Shown in pieces: positions 34,725 through 45,834 of a DNA stretch of 64,000 nt. The DNA lies in the NCBI RefSeq assembly GCF_040954645.1, contig NC_092804.1:89331717-89395716 (forward strand), given 5' to 3'. Source of the stretch: Diabrotica undecimpunctata. Taxonomy: Eukaryota; Arthropoda; Insecta; Coleoptera; Chrysomelidae. The notes beneath the pieces were generated by a model, which was not told the origin of the DNA, made no database searches, and was given only the letters and a program-made list of their open reading frames with translations. Numbering within the stretch: the stretch's first letter is position 1; each line of letters begins with the position of its first letter. The translations under genes were made by a program, and so were the position numbers.

Positions 34725-37271
34725 ATCATCATCATCATCTTGGTGCTACAGCCCTTAGAGGGCCTCGACCTTCTCAAGCTTTCTACGCCATTCTATTCTG
34801 TCCCTCGCTTGCATTTTCCAGTTGCCGACTCCGATCTTCTCGGCATCTTGTGTTACCCCGTCCATCCACCTTAGCTTTGGTCTACCCCGTCTTCTCATTC
34901 CTACGGGTTGCGCTGTTAGAATCTTTTTTATCATGTTTGACTCAGGGGCCCGGGCTACATGTCCTGCCCACTGCAGGCGGTTTCGCTTAATTATAGTGGT
35001 AATATCTTTACCACCAAACGTATGCTTGTAGATATTCTGCAGTTCAAAGTTATATCTACGCCTCCATACTCCGTTCTCACAGACCGCTCCGAATATCTTG
35101 CGTAGCACCTTTCTTTCAAAAATGGATAGAGCGGATTCATCTGTTTTCGTTAGCGTCCATGCCTCTGATCCATATGTGAGAACGGGGACTATCAGTGTTC
35201 TATACAGCCTTATACGAGTTTTTTGAGACAGACGTTTGTTAGCTAAGTACTTTGATAGACCATGATAACACCTGTTTGCAATTATTATTCGCCTTTTTAT
35301 TTCCTCAGATGTGTTATTATTGGGGTTAACCGATGTCCCTAGATATATGAACTCTTTGACTGCTTCGAAGTTTTGGTCATTGATGAATAAATTTGTGTCA
35401 ACATTTCCAGCTCTTGTGTTTGTGTTAGTCGCCATGAATTTGGTTTTATTTTGATTTATCTGTAACCCCATTCGTTCTGCTGCTGCTACTAGCTCGGTTA
35501 GGATTTCCGCAGTTCTCGCCCTAGTTCTTGTTATAATGTCCACGTCGTCTGCATATGCTAGAACTTGGACTGATCTATTAAATATTGTTCCCCTGCTATC
35601 TAAATTAGCGTCTCGTACAACTTTTTCTAAGGCGACATTAAAAAGCTGACACGCCAGCGCATCTCCCTGCCTTAACCCCCTATGTATTTGAAATGGGGTT
35701 GACGAGTCGTTTTGAATTTTAACTGCTGATAGCATCTTCGCCATTGTCACTTTTATCAAACATATGAGTTTTTTTGGAATTCCCAACTCATTCATAGCGT
35801 TGTAAAGACTTAGTCTTAAGACACTGTCATATGCCGCTTTAAAATCGACAAAAATATGATACATATCTATGTTAAACTCTTGCGCTTTTTCGAGGATCTG
35901 TCGTAGTGTAAAGATCTGGTTAATGGTTGAACGTCCACGCCTGAATCCCGCCTGATATTCTAGAAACATTTCAGTATAAGGCTTTAATCTCTCGTGCAAA
36001 ATATTTGACAATATCTTGTATGCTGTATTTAGGAGAGTAATTCCGCGGTAATTATTGCATTCCAGTTGGTTTCCCTTTTTGTGTAACGGGCAAATTAAGC
36101 CTAAGCTCCATTCTTCAGGCATTTGCTCCTCAGACCAAATTCTACAAACAATTTCTCGCATCACCTTGGTGAGCTGCTCTCCACCGTGCTTAAATAACTC
36201 TGCTGGGATGCCATCGCTACCTGGGGACCTATGGTTCCTTAGTTTTTCTATAGATATTTTCACTTCATCTACCGAGGGGGGTTCCACGAGTTCCTCATTT
36301 CGATATTCCAGCTCTATATTGTTAGTAGGTTCCCATTCCAGCAACTCTCGAAAGTGCTCTACCCATCGTAAAAGGATATCCTCTTTGTTGGTAAGTAAGT
36401 TACCTTCCTTATCATTACAATAGTTGATTCTTGGTTTGAATTCTTTTCTAATACTATTTATTTGATGATAGAACTTTCTTGTTTCTCCTTGACTCATATG
36501 GCTTTCGAGCCGTTCTAATATGTCATTTTCCGAGTCTTCGTTCCGAAGGTTGGCGATCATCAGGGCTATACGTATTTTCGAAACTGCTGACCGAAACAAT
36601 TCGTTGCTGCTACAGCTATACCATTCCCGTAGATTCTTTAGCCAGGAGTTTCGTCTTCTTCCTATGGACCTTTTTCCTGCTATTTTCCCTTGCATAATTA
36701 TTCGAAGCAGTTCATATCTTTCGCCTCTTGTAATGTGTCCCAAGTATTGCAGTTTTCGTTTTTTGATCGTAAATATGACTTCCTTTTCTTTATTCATTCT
36801 TCTCAAGACCTCGACATTTGTGACTCTCTCCGTCCATGATATTCTCAGGATTCTGCGATACATCCACAGTTCAAAAGCCTCTAATTTTTTGGATTCCAAG
36901 TACTGGATAACATTCCAAGTACTGATCTTTAAATCATTGTCCTTAGTTCGGTGCGTGGGTCGTCGTCTTGAATTCAGTCCGGCTTTTCTATCTCGAGATT
37001 TCGTAACAATAGGTTTTTATGGGATGAGGGAGTTAGCCTCATGCCCAACCCCCTTTTCGGAGGACCATTTCTCCCTTCCTCGTCAGCCCTGACCCCACCT
37101 TCCACTGGGGTTGGTTACCCAGTCTCCAGTAGGGTTGCTCAGGTTTACCGGGGTTCACCCGTGTGATCCGGATCACACTTCTCGGAGGTGAGGATAGGAA
37201 TTGAGTAGGAGAGGCTAGAGGCGTTATCTGGAAGCAACGCCTTATGATGCGCATCACTACTCCATTACTCC
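34725..37271 (-). mobile_element. Composite LINE with leader, chimeric ORF and GAT tail
   Basis: Minus-strand element. From right to left it has a GC-richer leader (37271-36950) containing GGTTGGGCATGAGGCTAAC, a common insect LINE 5' leader phrase, then the long open frame, then the 3' tail (GAT)n at 34725-34740. CTTCTTTGACATAC (34711-34724) and CTTCTTTTACATAC (37272-37285) flank it. These differ at one of 14 positions and may be the target duplication. The whole unit therefore seems to have inserted as one piece into worn-LINE sequence. Confidence 0.6.
34755..36899 (-). CDS. Chimeric LINE ORF: C-terminus of family A joined to RT of family B
   Basis: An open frame of 714 codons without a stop. 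It stays open upstream to about 37020 and includes an endonuclease start DLKISTWNV near 36930. Residues 1-120 match the C-terminal end of the LINE at 38152 (LEAFE-W-YRRILRISW...NVEVLRRM-KE...LQYLGH...NLR-WY...ANLRN). At about residue 120 (36540) it passes in frame into another LINE: SHMSQGETRKFYHQINSI, SPGSDGIPAELF, YRGITLLNTAYKI, QAGFRRGRSTINQIF, FVDFKAAYDS, LRQGDALACQLFN and the catalytic YADDVDII. The C-terminal part has LYGSEAWTLT-like and RRRGRPKLRWMDG motifs. An RT could be made, but the endonuclease is almost wholly missing. The start used is not an ATG; the first Met in frame is in LWMYRR. Confidence 0.8.
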   Translation of the reverse strand: MESKKLEAFELWMYRRILRISWTERVTNVEVLRRMNKEKEVIFTIKKRKLQYLGHITRGERYELLRIIMQGKIAGKRSIGRRRNSWLKNLREWYSCSSNELFRSAVSKIRIALMIANLRNEDSENDILERLESHMSQGETRKFYHQINSIRKEFKPRINYCNDKEGNLLTNKEDILLRWVEHFRELLEWEPTNNIELEYRNEELVEPPSVDEVKISIEKLRNHRSPGSDGIPAELFKHGGEQLTKVMREIVCRIWSEEQMPEEWSLGLICPLHKKGNQLECNNYRGITLLNTAYKILSNILHERLKPYTEMFLEYQAGFRRGRSTINQIFTLRQILEKAQEFNIDMYHIFVDFKAAYDSVLRLSLYNAMNELGIPKKLICLIKVTMAKMLSAVKIQNDSSTPFQIHRGLRQGDALACQLFNVALEKVVRDANLDSRGTIFNRSVQVLAYADDVDIITRTRARTAEILTELVAAAERMGLQINQNKTKFMATNTNTRAGNVDTNLFINDQNFEAVKEFIYLGTSVNPNNNTSEEIKRRIIIANRCYHGLSKYLANKRLSQKTRIRLYRTLIVPVLTYGSEAWTLTKTDESALSIFERKVLRKIFGAVCENGVWRRRYNFELQNIYKHTFGGKDITTIIKRNRLQWAGHVARAPESNMIKKILTAQPVGMRRRGRPKLRWMDGVTQDAEKIGVGNWKMQARDRIEWRRKLEKVEAL

Positions 37272-37825
37272 CTTCTTTTACATACAGCAACTACAAATGT
37301 GAAATCAGGAAAAATTAATGTGAAGTTAGGAACATTTTTTACTTAATGAAAAATGTTATGGGAAATGAAATGGGAATAAAAAAACATTAAGCTAGTTATT
37401 TATAGATTTTAAACAAACATATGATATAATTATAAGATTGTAACTAAAATGCTATGGAAGAACTAGGCATACCTAAGGAAATAACTGTCAACTTACTTTC
37501 AAATGTACAGTTACCTCAAACAGGAAGATGCCGTATCTCCAATCGTGTTTACGATCGTTTTGGAGAGCATCGCCCGAAAAGCTAATACAGAAAATCTCAC
37601 AGTTTAATAATCAAGGTCCTCAGATTATACGGACTTTCGACGATGAGTTTAATATAGTAGCGAGTATAATTATTAGTTACAAAAAAACATTAATACATTC
37701 AATAGGAAAAGCGCAGAAAAGGGTCCTCCAAATCAACGATAATAAAAAATATATATATGGCTATCATAAGAAGAGCACTACGAAACAGAATAGGACATAA
37801 TATTTTAATAGAACAGTACAACTTT

Positions 37826-40066
37826 AGATTCAGAAACTCTATAACATCTGTTTAAGCGTACCCGGGATCCGACATAAATTCGGACCACAATCCACTTATC
37901 GCCAAAATGAAACTTAGTTTAAAGAAAGTTCAAAGACCAAAAATTATGAAGTACGATATTAACCAACTGAAAAATAAAACCGTAAAGGAAAAGGTACAAA
38001 AACGCCTAAAAGAAAAAACGTGAGCTCGTACAGAAAAACCATGGGCCCGTACAGAAACAGATAACACAGATGTAGAACTAGAAAATTTGCACAAAGTAAG
38101 TCAAGAAATAACAGAGAAATACTTAAAACCTGAAAGAACAAATGAAAAGGAATGGACGACGGAGAAGATTCTATGTATGATGGAAGACAGAAGATATACT
38201 ACAACATAACTACTATTAAAGATAATAAGAATTACTACAACAACATAAAGAACAAAATAAAAAGGGCTATTAAAATAGCAAAAGAAAATTGGCTTAGCTC
38301 GAAGTGTATAGAGTCATTACAACAAAAACATGATTCATTTAACCTCCATAAAAAGATTAAAGAAGCGGCAGGCTTATATAAACACAAGAACACTGGATCC
38401 CTGACAGATAATCAGGGAAACATAGTACTGGAAATAGAGCATAAAAGAGATATTTGGATTAAATACGTGGAAAAAACTTTTGAAGATATACGAAGTAACA
38501 CTGGTATTACAACAAACACCAATTGCGAATCTGGACCACCATTTACAGTCGAAGAAGTAAAATATGCCATCACAAGCACCAAAGATGGTAAAGCAGTAGG
38601 CTCTGATAATTTTCACTCAGAATTCTTAAAACTTATGGACTATGATGGCATAAAATGGTTGACAAATATATTAAACAGTATATATGATACGGGCGTGGTT
38701 CCCCAAGAGTGGTTAGTGTCAACTTTTATAAATCTTTCAAAAAAACCCAATGCGAGAAATTGCGAAGACTATAGAATTATAAGCCTTATGAGCCATTTAC
38801 TTAAAACATTTCTAAAGGTCATTCACAAAAGAATATATACAAAATGTGAGGAACAACTAACAAGAACACAATTCGGATTTCGTGATGCTCTGGGAACACG
38901 GGAGGCCCTTTTTGCTGTACAGGTCCTATTTCAGAGATGCAGGGATGTGAATTGTGACATATACGTATGCTTTATAGATTACCAGAAGGCATTTGACAGA
39001 GTAAAACATGACAAATTAATGACTCTCATGCAAGAAATTGGAATTGACAACAAAGATCTTAGAATTATCAGAAACATTTACTACAATCAAACGGCCAAAA
39101 TCAAAATAGAAGACCAGTTAACTGATAAAATTGCAATTGAACGTGGAGTACGACAGGGCTGTATTTTGTCTCCATTGTTGTTCAATATTTATTCTGAATG
39201 GGTATTTAAGGAAGCTTTAGACGGTTGTGCGAAAGGAATACTAATAAACGGTGAATGGTTGAATAACATTAGATATGCAGATGACACTATAGTTTTTGCC
39301 GATAATCTGAATGACTTTCAGATATTAACAAATCGCATAACAGAAGTCAGCAACAGATACGGACTAGCTCTTAACATAAAGAAAACCAAATTTATGAAAA
39401 TTAGTAAAAAACCAATACTAAACGCTCAACTTACAATCAACCAACATAATATCGAAAGAGTCGAGCAATATACATATCTAGGCACCAATTTAAATAGCCA
39501 ATGGAACCACTCAACAGAAATTAAACAGCGAATAATAAAAGCAAAAGCAGCATTCGTTAGAATGAGAACCATTTTCAACAGTCGAGACATATCATTAAAA
39601 ACAAAATGCCGTCTATTGAACTGCTACATATTCACAGTTCTGCTCTACGGAATGGAAGCATGGACACTGACTGTTGCATCTATGAATCGGCTAGAAGCTT
39701 TCGAAATGCGGTGTTATAGGCGCATCTTACGTATATCCTGGGATGACAGAATTACCAATGTGGAGGTCCTGCGTAGAATGGGGAAAGAATGTGAAATTCT
39801 CATGACCGTTAAAACTAAAAAGTTGCAATATCTAGGACACGTAATGAGAAATCAAGAACGGTTCGGCCTTCTCCAGCTGATTCTCCAAGGGAAAGTAAAT
39901 GGTAAGAGAGGACCGGGAAGAAGACGCATTTCCTGGCTTTAAAATTTACGAAAGTGGTATAACACGACTACCACTGAACTGTTCCGCGCTGCAATAAACA
40001 AAGTAAAGATAGCCGTGATGATCGCCAACATCCGGAACGGATAGGCACTTTAAGAAGAAGAAGAAG
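37826..40066 (+). mobile_element. LINE (family A), 5'-truncated, with target duplication
   Basis: Flanked by an 11-bp direct repeat, AGTACAACTTT, at 37815-37825 and 40067-40077. Copy 1 of the host repeat shows the related unduplicated site near 16570 (AGTATAACTTT). The element begins inside the endonuclease (INSDHNPLIAKM at about 37875-37910, the catalytic SDH motif). It ends with an (AAG)n tail at 40053-40066. This is a classic target-primed insertion. Confidence 0.9.
38152..40042 (+). pseudogene. LINE family A reverse transcriptase, one nonsense change near the C-terminus
   Basis: Reverse transcriptase that would copy the LINE RNA at the nicked target. Blocks visible in order: KAVGSDNFHSEFLK, TFINLSKKPNARNCEDYR, TRTQFGFRDALGTREA, the catalytic Asp in CFIDYQKAFDRVKHD, RGVRQGCILSPLLFNIYSE, and YADDT at 39273-39287. 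The C-terminal part has YTYLGTNLNS, LYGMEAWTLT and LEAFEMRCYRRILRISW. The frame runs 596 codons to TAA at 39940-39942. Reading on in frame gives NLRKWY...ANIRNG and a natural stop TAG at 40040-40042, so the TAA is most likely a point change from a Lys codon. Upstream at 37860-38022 lies the end of the endonuclease in a frame closed by TGA. Confidence 0.9.
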
Positions 40067-40190
40067 AGTACAACTTTGAAATGGTTCATCAGTCTAGATA
40101 TTTGGGATTTAAGAGCACTTTTAACAAAAACACTACAAAAGAGAATAACAGAATACAAGCTGGCAATGCTAAGTTTTAAGCAAACCAATT

Positions 40191-43189
40191 AAATCCAATC
40201 TTTATATTCCTGTTTGACCTTAGCATTAGTACCCGGTCGTAAAACATTTCTGGGGCTTTTCTTGTGAGTTTTACTTACATTGTTTTATATATCCTGATTT
40301 TAGTAGTTTGTATTACACTCCTGGATTTAAACTTTCAAACCTTTCAAAATTATATGGGTTTATTGTTACGTTATATACCCTATTCATCGTCTCTTTTGTC
40401 TTTTAATGAACATTTATCTGATTTTCTCGTTACTGACTATTATACCGTTTTTTTTTGCTGGTAATAGCATTACTCTATAGTATTCTAATATTTAATTGAT
40501 GGATTAAATCCGGATAGCGGATAGATAATCTTTACTTTCTTGTAGAAATTATATTCTAACACACAAAAAACCTATTAAATTGCCAAAACCTTCCTTGCAT
40601 ATTATATATACTTATAAGGGGCAGCAGCAATATCAGTACCATAATAATGCATATAGTCCTGGACTGGCTAGTCGTTGGATAATAGAAAGCATGAATGTAT
40701 CAGTTTTAATGGCTTGCTAAAATCGGGGAGCAGAGATATCAGTACCAAGTTAATAACTCTTGGAATTGTTGCTTGACCGGCAAAATATTAAATACCAGAA
40801 GGTATACCGGTAGCAGTCTCACTGCGACCTCGATGGAGAAGGCAAAGCGAAACAACTTCATTATTACTAAACAACATTATATTTTCTAGTAAAATCATCA
40901 CGATTTTACAGTAAGACAAATTTTCTAATATTGGTAATCAAAAAATCATGTACGTACCACCGGATTCCCTATTTCGGTATCCAGCAAACTCCTTGTAATA
41001 ACGATACAGGAAACAAAACACCAGAGATATAAATAAATAAACCAGAGATCTAATAAAATACAGGTTCTCGATTCAAATAAATAAAAAATGAACGAACAGC
41101 TTACCAAAATAGAAATAACGTCCTTTTAACATGTAATCCATTAACGGTCCAAGGTACAAAGCAGCTCCTAGCATAATGCTTATGATATAGATTTCATAAG
41201 AAACTCTCTCCCGTTCGTAAACGACATCTTCAACAAAGTCCAGAGAGCATGAAAAAAGTTTCACTTAAAATCAACGAGTTGAAAACCAAATACAAGCAAA
41301 TACACAGAAAAGACCAATTCAATAAATCTAGATAAAACATTAAAGTCAACAACTACGTTTTTTAAAGTATGGAAGACTTTAAATATATTGGATCAATAAT
41401 CAAAGTTAATAATAAAGCCACTGAAGGAATAAAGAGCATAATACAAACTTCAGACCTATTTTAATATAGTGATGCGAATTATGAAGAATGACTAAAACAA
41501 ATAAGGTCTTATTACTATACTGCTACAAATCCGTATAGATTAAGAACAGAGACTGAATGAAGAAAGCTCTTATAAGTCCAGGAGAATTAATTTTATTGAC
41601 TAAGTTAGATCGGACACAAAATCGGATATCTCAAAAAATTAATATTTCTCACGAGACTCACCCAGTGTTGTAGCGCTATGTAATGATGACGATAAAAAGA
41701 AAGGGCAAATAAAAAAAGCAACAAAAATCAACCAATGGTGCAGAGCTGCTTAAAAATCTTGATTAGAAATAATTAATAATGTATATTTATAGGTCATTTC
41801 CAGAGCCAATGTGCTAATTGTGCGTAAAATAAAACTTTTTAGACTAAATCTGCTACAGGACGGTGTGACCCATATACATCCAAAGCTTAAAACCATCGAT
41901 GTTTGTATTAAAGATGAAAATTTTATTTTTAAATGCTAATTACAATAAAATGGTAAATTTATCGCTACGGGACATACCGATGTCGCGGTGTCTACCCGCG
42001 AATTTTATTAATCTCTTTTAAAAGAATATTGGCACGTACACATAATCACATAATTGTGGACGGTATCTTGTACATAAATACTAAGAAGGTTGTCGTTGTT
42101 ATCTAAGACTAAGTTTGACAATTTACAGGAGAACCATGTTGGAGTTCTATTACTCAGGACTCCCACATGAAGAACATTTAGCTAATATTTGTGCTCCTAA
42201 AGCGCATAAGAGTTCTATAGCTCACAAAATGGGTTCAATTACATTGCAATTTTTTAAATTTGTCGTGATAAAATGAAATGATTGATTGTTGTTTTGAAAA
42301 AGTAAGTTGTTTTTTTATTTTTGTATTCCTATCATTATATAAATGTACCTGATATTGTAATACCAACAACATTTTTCATAATATATTCTGAAATGAGCTT
42401 TCTTTTACTGATAGTGATAACTAACAAAAGTTTTATTAACTTCTCGTTAATATAATTATGTAGGTATTTAGATTTTTATCTTGTTCTTACTATAGTGCTA
42501 AAACACAAATGTAGTCATAGTCTACTGTATTTTTTTCATAGGTTTCATAGTTTTTAACTGCGTGATAGCCTATGTGTCTATAGTAACTTGCGCATAGAAA
42601 ATAATAGAATTTTGTACCTCATAATTTATGTTTATTATCCTTTGTTGTTTTGGAACATCTAAAAGTATAGCAATACATTTTAATTGTTAAACAAAAATTG
42701 TTAAATACTTTTTGTAGTGTGACACTTAACCTTACACAAAATCATACACAAATAGTCAAATGGTAGTAAAAGTTTCCGATATAGGCAGACGGCAGAGGCA
42801 TCGCCGTGCACGATGTCCATACTATGACATGTTTTTCATACGGTTTTCGGATCGATTTTTTCAAAACATCAAATATAACTTATTTTTGCCTTTCTTTATT
42901 TAGGCTAACCGCTACTGTTTTTTTCTTCAGCGTTTCTTCTTAATCTAGATTAATGTTATATTTACAATTCTTTCTGGAACGAGCTGTAATTTTTCTCAAA
43001 TAACCATATTGTTTGGTTTAGGCGCCTTACGGTTTAGCATGCTGTGTCAGATGCTCTTTAAAGTCTCTTTCAATATTCATATCGTTTGAGAAATTTTTCC
43101 CAGATACTTATATTTCGTTACTTAATCTACCATTTGAAGTTCAATCTTCTTTAAATATTAGTTTAAATGGTCCAGTAGTGTGTTCGAAC
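40191..43189. other. No recognised element apart from a possible exon at 41105
   Basis: AT-rich, lacking mobile-element motifs. GGGGCAGCAGCAATATCAGTACC (40619 onward) recurs in altered form near 40715 (GGGGAGCAGAGATATCAGTACC), a short diverged duplication. This may be the least disturbed host DNA in the window. Confidence 0.45.
41105..41227 (-). CDS. Possible internal exon of a membrane protein
   Basis: The minus strand offers an acceptor (a pyrimidine-rich TTTTTTCATGCTCTCTGGAC stretch then TTGAAG) and a donor GTAAGC. They enclose 123 bases that are open in one frame and have matching phases (1 and 1), as a real internal exon would. The peptide has a charged start (VVYERERVSYE) followed by one hydrophobic stretch (IYIISIMLGAALYLGPLM). 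I do not recognise the family, and neighbouring exons were not identified. It could be chance. Confidence 0.3.
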
Positions 43190-43305
43190 AGTTCAGTTAT
43201 AAGCAAAATTAGGTGTTGTTGTACACCTAATTCTTTTAGTATCAGTCATAAGTGTATCCATTTGACTCTGTCGAACGCTTTACGATAATCTATAAAACAA
43301 ATCTA
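43190..43305 (-). pseudogene. LINE reverse transcriptase scrap
   Basis: Minus-strand text FIDYRKAFDRVKW followed by LILKELGVQQHLI matches the catalytic Asp block of LINE RTs. A single stop (TGA) lies inside. No other blocks adjoin it. Confidence 0.65.
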
Positions 43306-44228
43306 TAGTGGGATATTACATTCCCTAGACTTTTATACTTTTTTTGGACTTTTATAATAATAGCTTTAAAATTAAATGTTTAGTGAAAATCTCTACGCGA
43401 CTTTAATGCACTAAATATTTTAATTAAAAATTGACATATCTATTGAAATTAGACAGTAAAAAATTATGTCATTAAAGATTGATTTATAAATGATTGTAGT
43501 TTAAATTCAACTACGCTATGAAACAAATATTGTATGTCATAAACTGCAGTAATCGAAAAATTACAAAGACCTTCCTGTTGTACAGAGTTTTCTTTAATTA
43601 ATAGGGTAACAAACATTATAATCCTACCAAAGGGGCTTCTACTTTAATAAACTGTTACACGATTACTCTATCCGATGTACGTACATTTATGGACTAAATG
43701 TTTCAATGCCAATGCATTTTAACAAAAAATACTAATTAATAAAAATGGAAACTTAACTTTTCCAATTAAGTTTATAATAGACACTTTCTTATTTTTGAAA
43801 ATATATAAAGCAAGTAATATATATTACCGCCTTGTTTATTAAAACTAAAAAGGAAAATAAAGTTAGGTGTCGGTTAACAATTTATATTTAACTTCATTAG
43901 CCAAATAGTCCTGAAATTCCTCCATGACTAAATTGATGGATATTTAAATAAATTTCAAGTTCCAAAGTGTACCTGCTGTAAAATTTGAAAATCTACTACT
44001 AATACAATTATTGGCAACATCGCAGGAGTTTAGAAATGTACACAAAATGGTAAATACGGATCCCAAAAATGGTTTATCCTGTTGTGGAGTCCACTTAATT
44101 CTACATGTTGGTCGGAGTCTACATAAAGCGCTACTCAGATAATAGTATACACGGTGTATATTTTACTGGAGTTAGTATAATACCGTTTTAGAACAGAGCT
44201 TACATTAACCGCTAGATGTATATATATA
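43306..44228. other. No recognised gene
   Basis: AT-rich with no motif found. It ends in GTATATATA, the likely target of the errantivirus-like element. Confidence 0.5.
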
Positions 44229-44452
44229 GAAATGTTTCTTCAACGTCGATATTCCCAAAAAAAATCTTTATTTCGAAAATAAGTTACAATTTTTTGAGAA
44301 ATTCTACAAACTACTACATTTAATGATTTAAAGTTGACTATTGAAACATAATAATTACAATAATGATAAAAATATTGATTTCTTCCTATTTATAACGTCG
44401 GATATCGGAATCTGCTGATTCTTAATAGTAAGGGAGCTTATGGCTACATTTC
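44229..44452 (-). repeat. 3' LTR of the errantivirus-like element
   Basis: 224 bp, matching 53656-53879 at every base I compared. The env stop codon TAG lies inside its first bases (minus sense). Confidence 0.93.
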
Positions 44453-45834
44453 TCCTCCCTCCATTGGTTGGGACTTCGTCCTCGAAGTTTTGGTTACTTC
44501 GGCTATCAGCTCGTCTAGTATCTGGATCTGGGCAGGATGCAATTTTTCTCCAAATAGGATTTTGGAAATTCGTTTTCTTTTCCTAATTAGGAAGATTATT
44601 AGGTAAGCTAAAATAGTTAAAAATATTATAACAGAAGTGGTGCTCAGTCCTATGGATAATCGGGGTAGTACTTCTATGGTATCTATTGGTTGAATTTGGC
44701 CATGTGTCTCTGGGATTGTTAATTTTTCAATTTTCATCTCATGGTTTGGTATTAATTTTATTGGAACAATTTTTGGAATGGAAATATCTTGAGACGTCTT
44801 TTTATTAAATTGGATACCTTCAATCATTATTGGTACATCTGTCGTCAAGAGGCTGGTTGAATTAATTTCTATCTGCTGGATTCTCATTGGGTGAACTATT
44901 CCTAGCAATATGACTTTGCTGGTTTCTTGGAAAAAGTTCTCTGTGATTAACGTTTTTGTGCAATTATCTACATTGGGTATGTTACATTTGGATTGTACAT
45001 AGTTGGAACAAACTATGTTATCGCCTTGTCCTATACAAGTGTTGAACCATTTATTATTTGTATAGTAGCTTGCAGGTGGCAGAATCATAACATGATCTTT
45101 GTTTGGAATGGGATAGATTTTATAGGTAGTATAAGGAGTTTCATGGAGTATAGGGATTTTAATTATTATGAGCATTGTATTTGAAGTTACACAAACTAAA
45201 GTTTTTGTTGACTCTATAAGTTCGTAAGGGTGTTCATTACTATTGGGAATTGAATTTCTGGGATAAATTTTGAGAAGGTTCTCTTTAAGGTCTATTATTT
45301 CCTTTAAAGTGAATAATTCTATATTAGAGATATTAAGTTCAGATAAAGTAATGGTTCTTATAAGTTTCATTAGAAATTCGTTTATATTTTGGAGATTTAT
45401 TATCTCATTGTGTAGAATGATATAGCTGTCGAAATCAGCTGATAATTTGTTGAGTGCAGATATGAGAATTGAATTATCAGAATTTAGTTTTTCTAAAAGT
45501 TTATCGAATCTCGTGTTAAAAGAGTTTCCATAAGATATTTGGTTATTAAATTTTTTTATGATTTCGTTTTGTTTATTTTCTAAAGAGATTATGTGTGATT
45601 TTAACAAGTCTAAGTCAGAGTCGTCTGGATTTCCAGTCACGTATTTGATGGCTGTACCTAGAAAATTAAAAAGTCCGCGTTTCTGTTTTCGCGTAATCTT
45701 GTGTAGATCGTCTTTTGTTTGTTCTTGTATGTGGGTGTATTGGGAGTACAGTAGCGAGAGAGGTGCATTTTTGAAGTGATCTTTGAAATAACTTGTCGGA
45801 CTAGCGTCAATACTGTCGGATAATTTGTCTAGCG
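44444..45834 (-). pseudogene. Envelope protein (F-like), 5' part separated by a hAT insertion
   Basis: Membrane fusion glycoprotein of the errantivirus type, related to baculovirus F-like envelope proteins. The visible part has a furin-like site (RKQKR) at about 45690, followed at once by a hydrophobic fusion-peptide-like stretch (GLFNFLG). A long helical region, a Cys-rich ectodomain (CSNYVQSKCNIPNVDNC near 44980) and one C-terminal membrane span (SVIIFLTILAYLIIFLI near 44630-44580) follow, then a basic tail. The apparent upstream end of the frame falls in hAT sequence and is not a real start. The remaining 5' part would lie beyond 48458. As it stands the gene is split and cannot give a whole protein. 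Confidence 0.85.

Larger units (their letters stand above)
37330..40190 (+). repeat. Worn LINE, copy 3, interrupted by the LINE at 37826-40066
   Basis: The left part 37330-37825 matches 15030-16560 of copy 1 with a gap (RT relic ELGIPKE near 37460; SPIVFTIVLESIARKANTEN near 37550 in another frame; GKAQKRVLQIND near 37710). The right part 40078-40190 matches 16570-16690. It was therefore resident before the younger LINE inserted. Confidence 0.65.

Noticed and set aside
34755..36899. Long open frame considered as a domesticated host gene
   Set aside because: It has LINE RT blocks, a LINE leader and GAT tail, and flanking repeats, so a mobile element is the simpler explanation.
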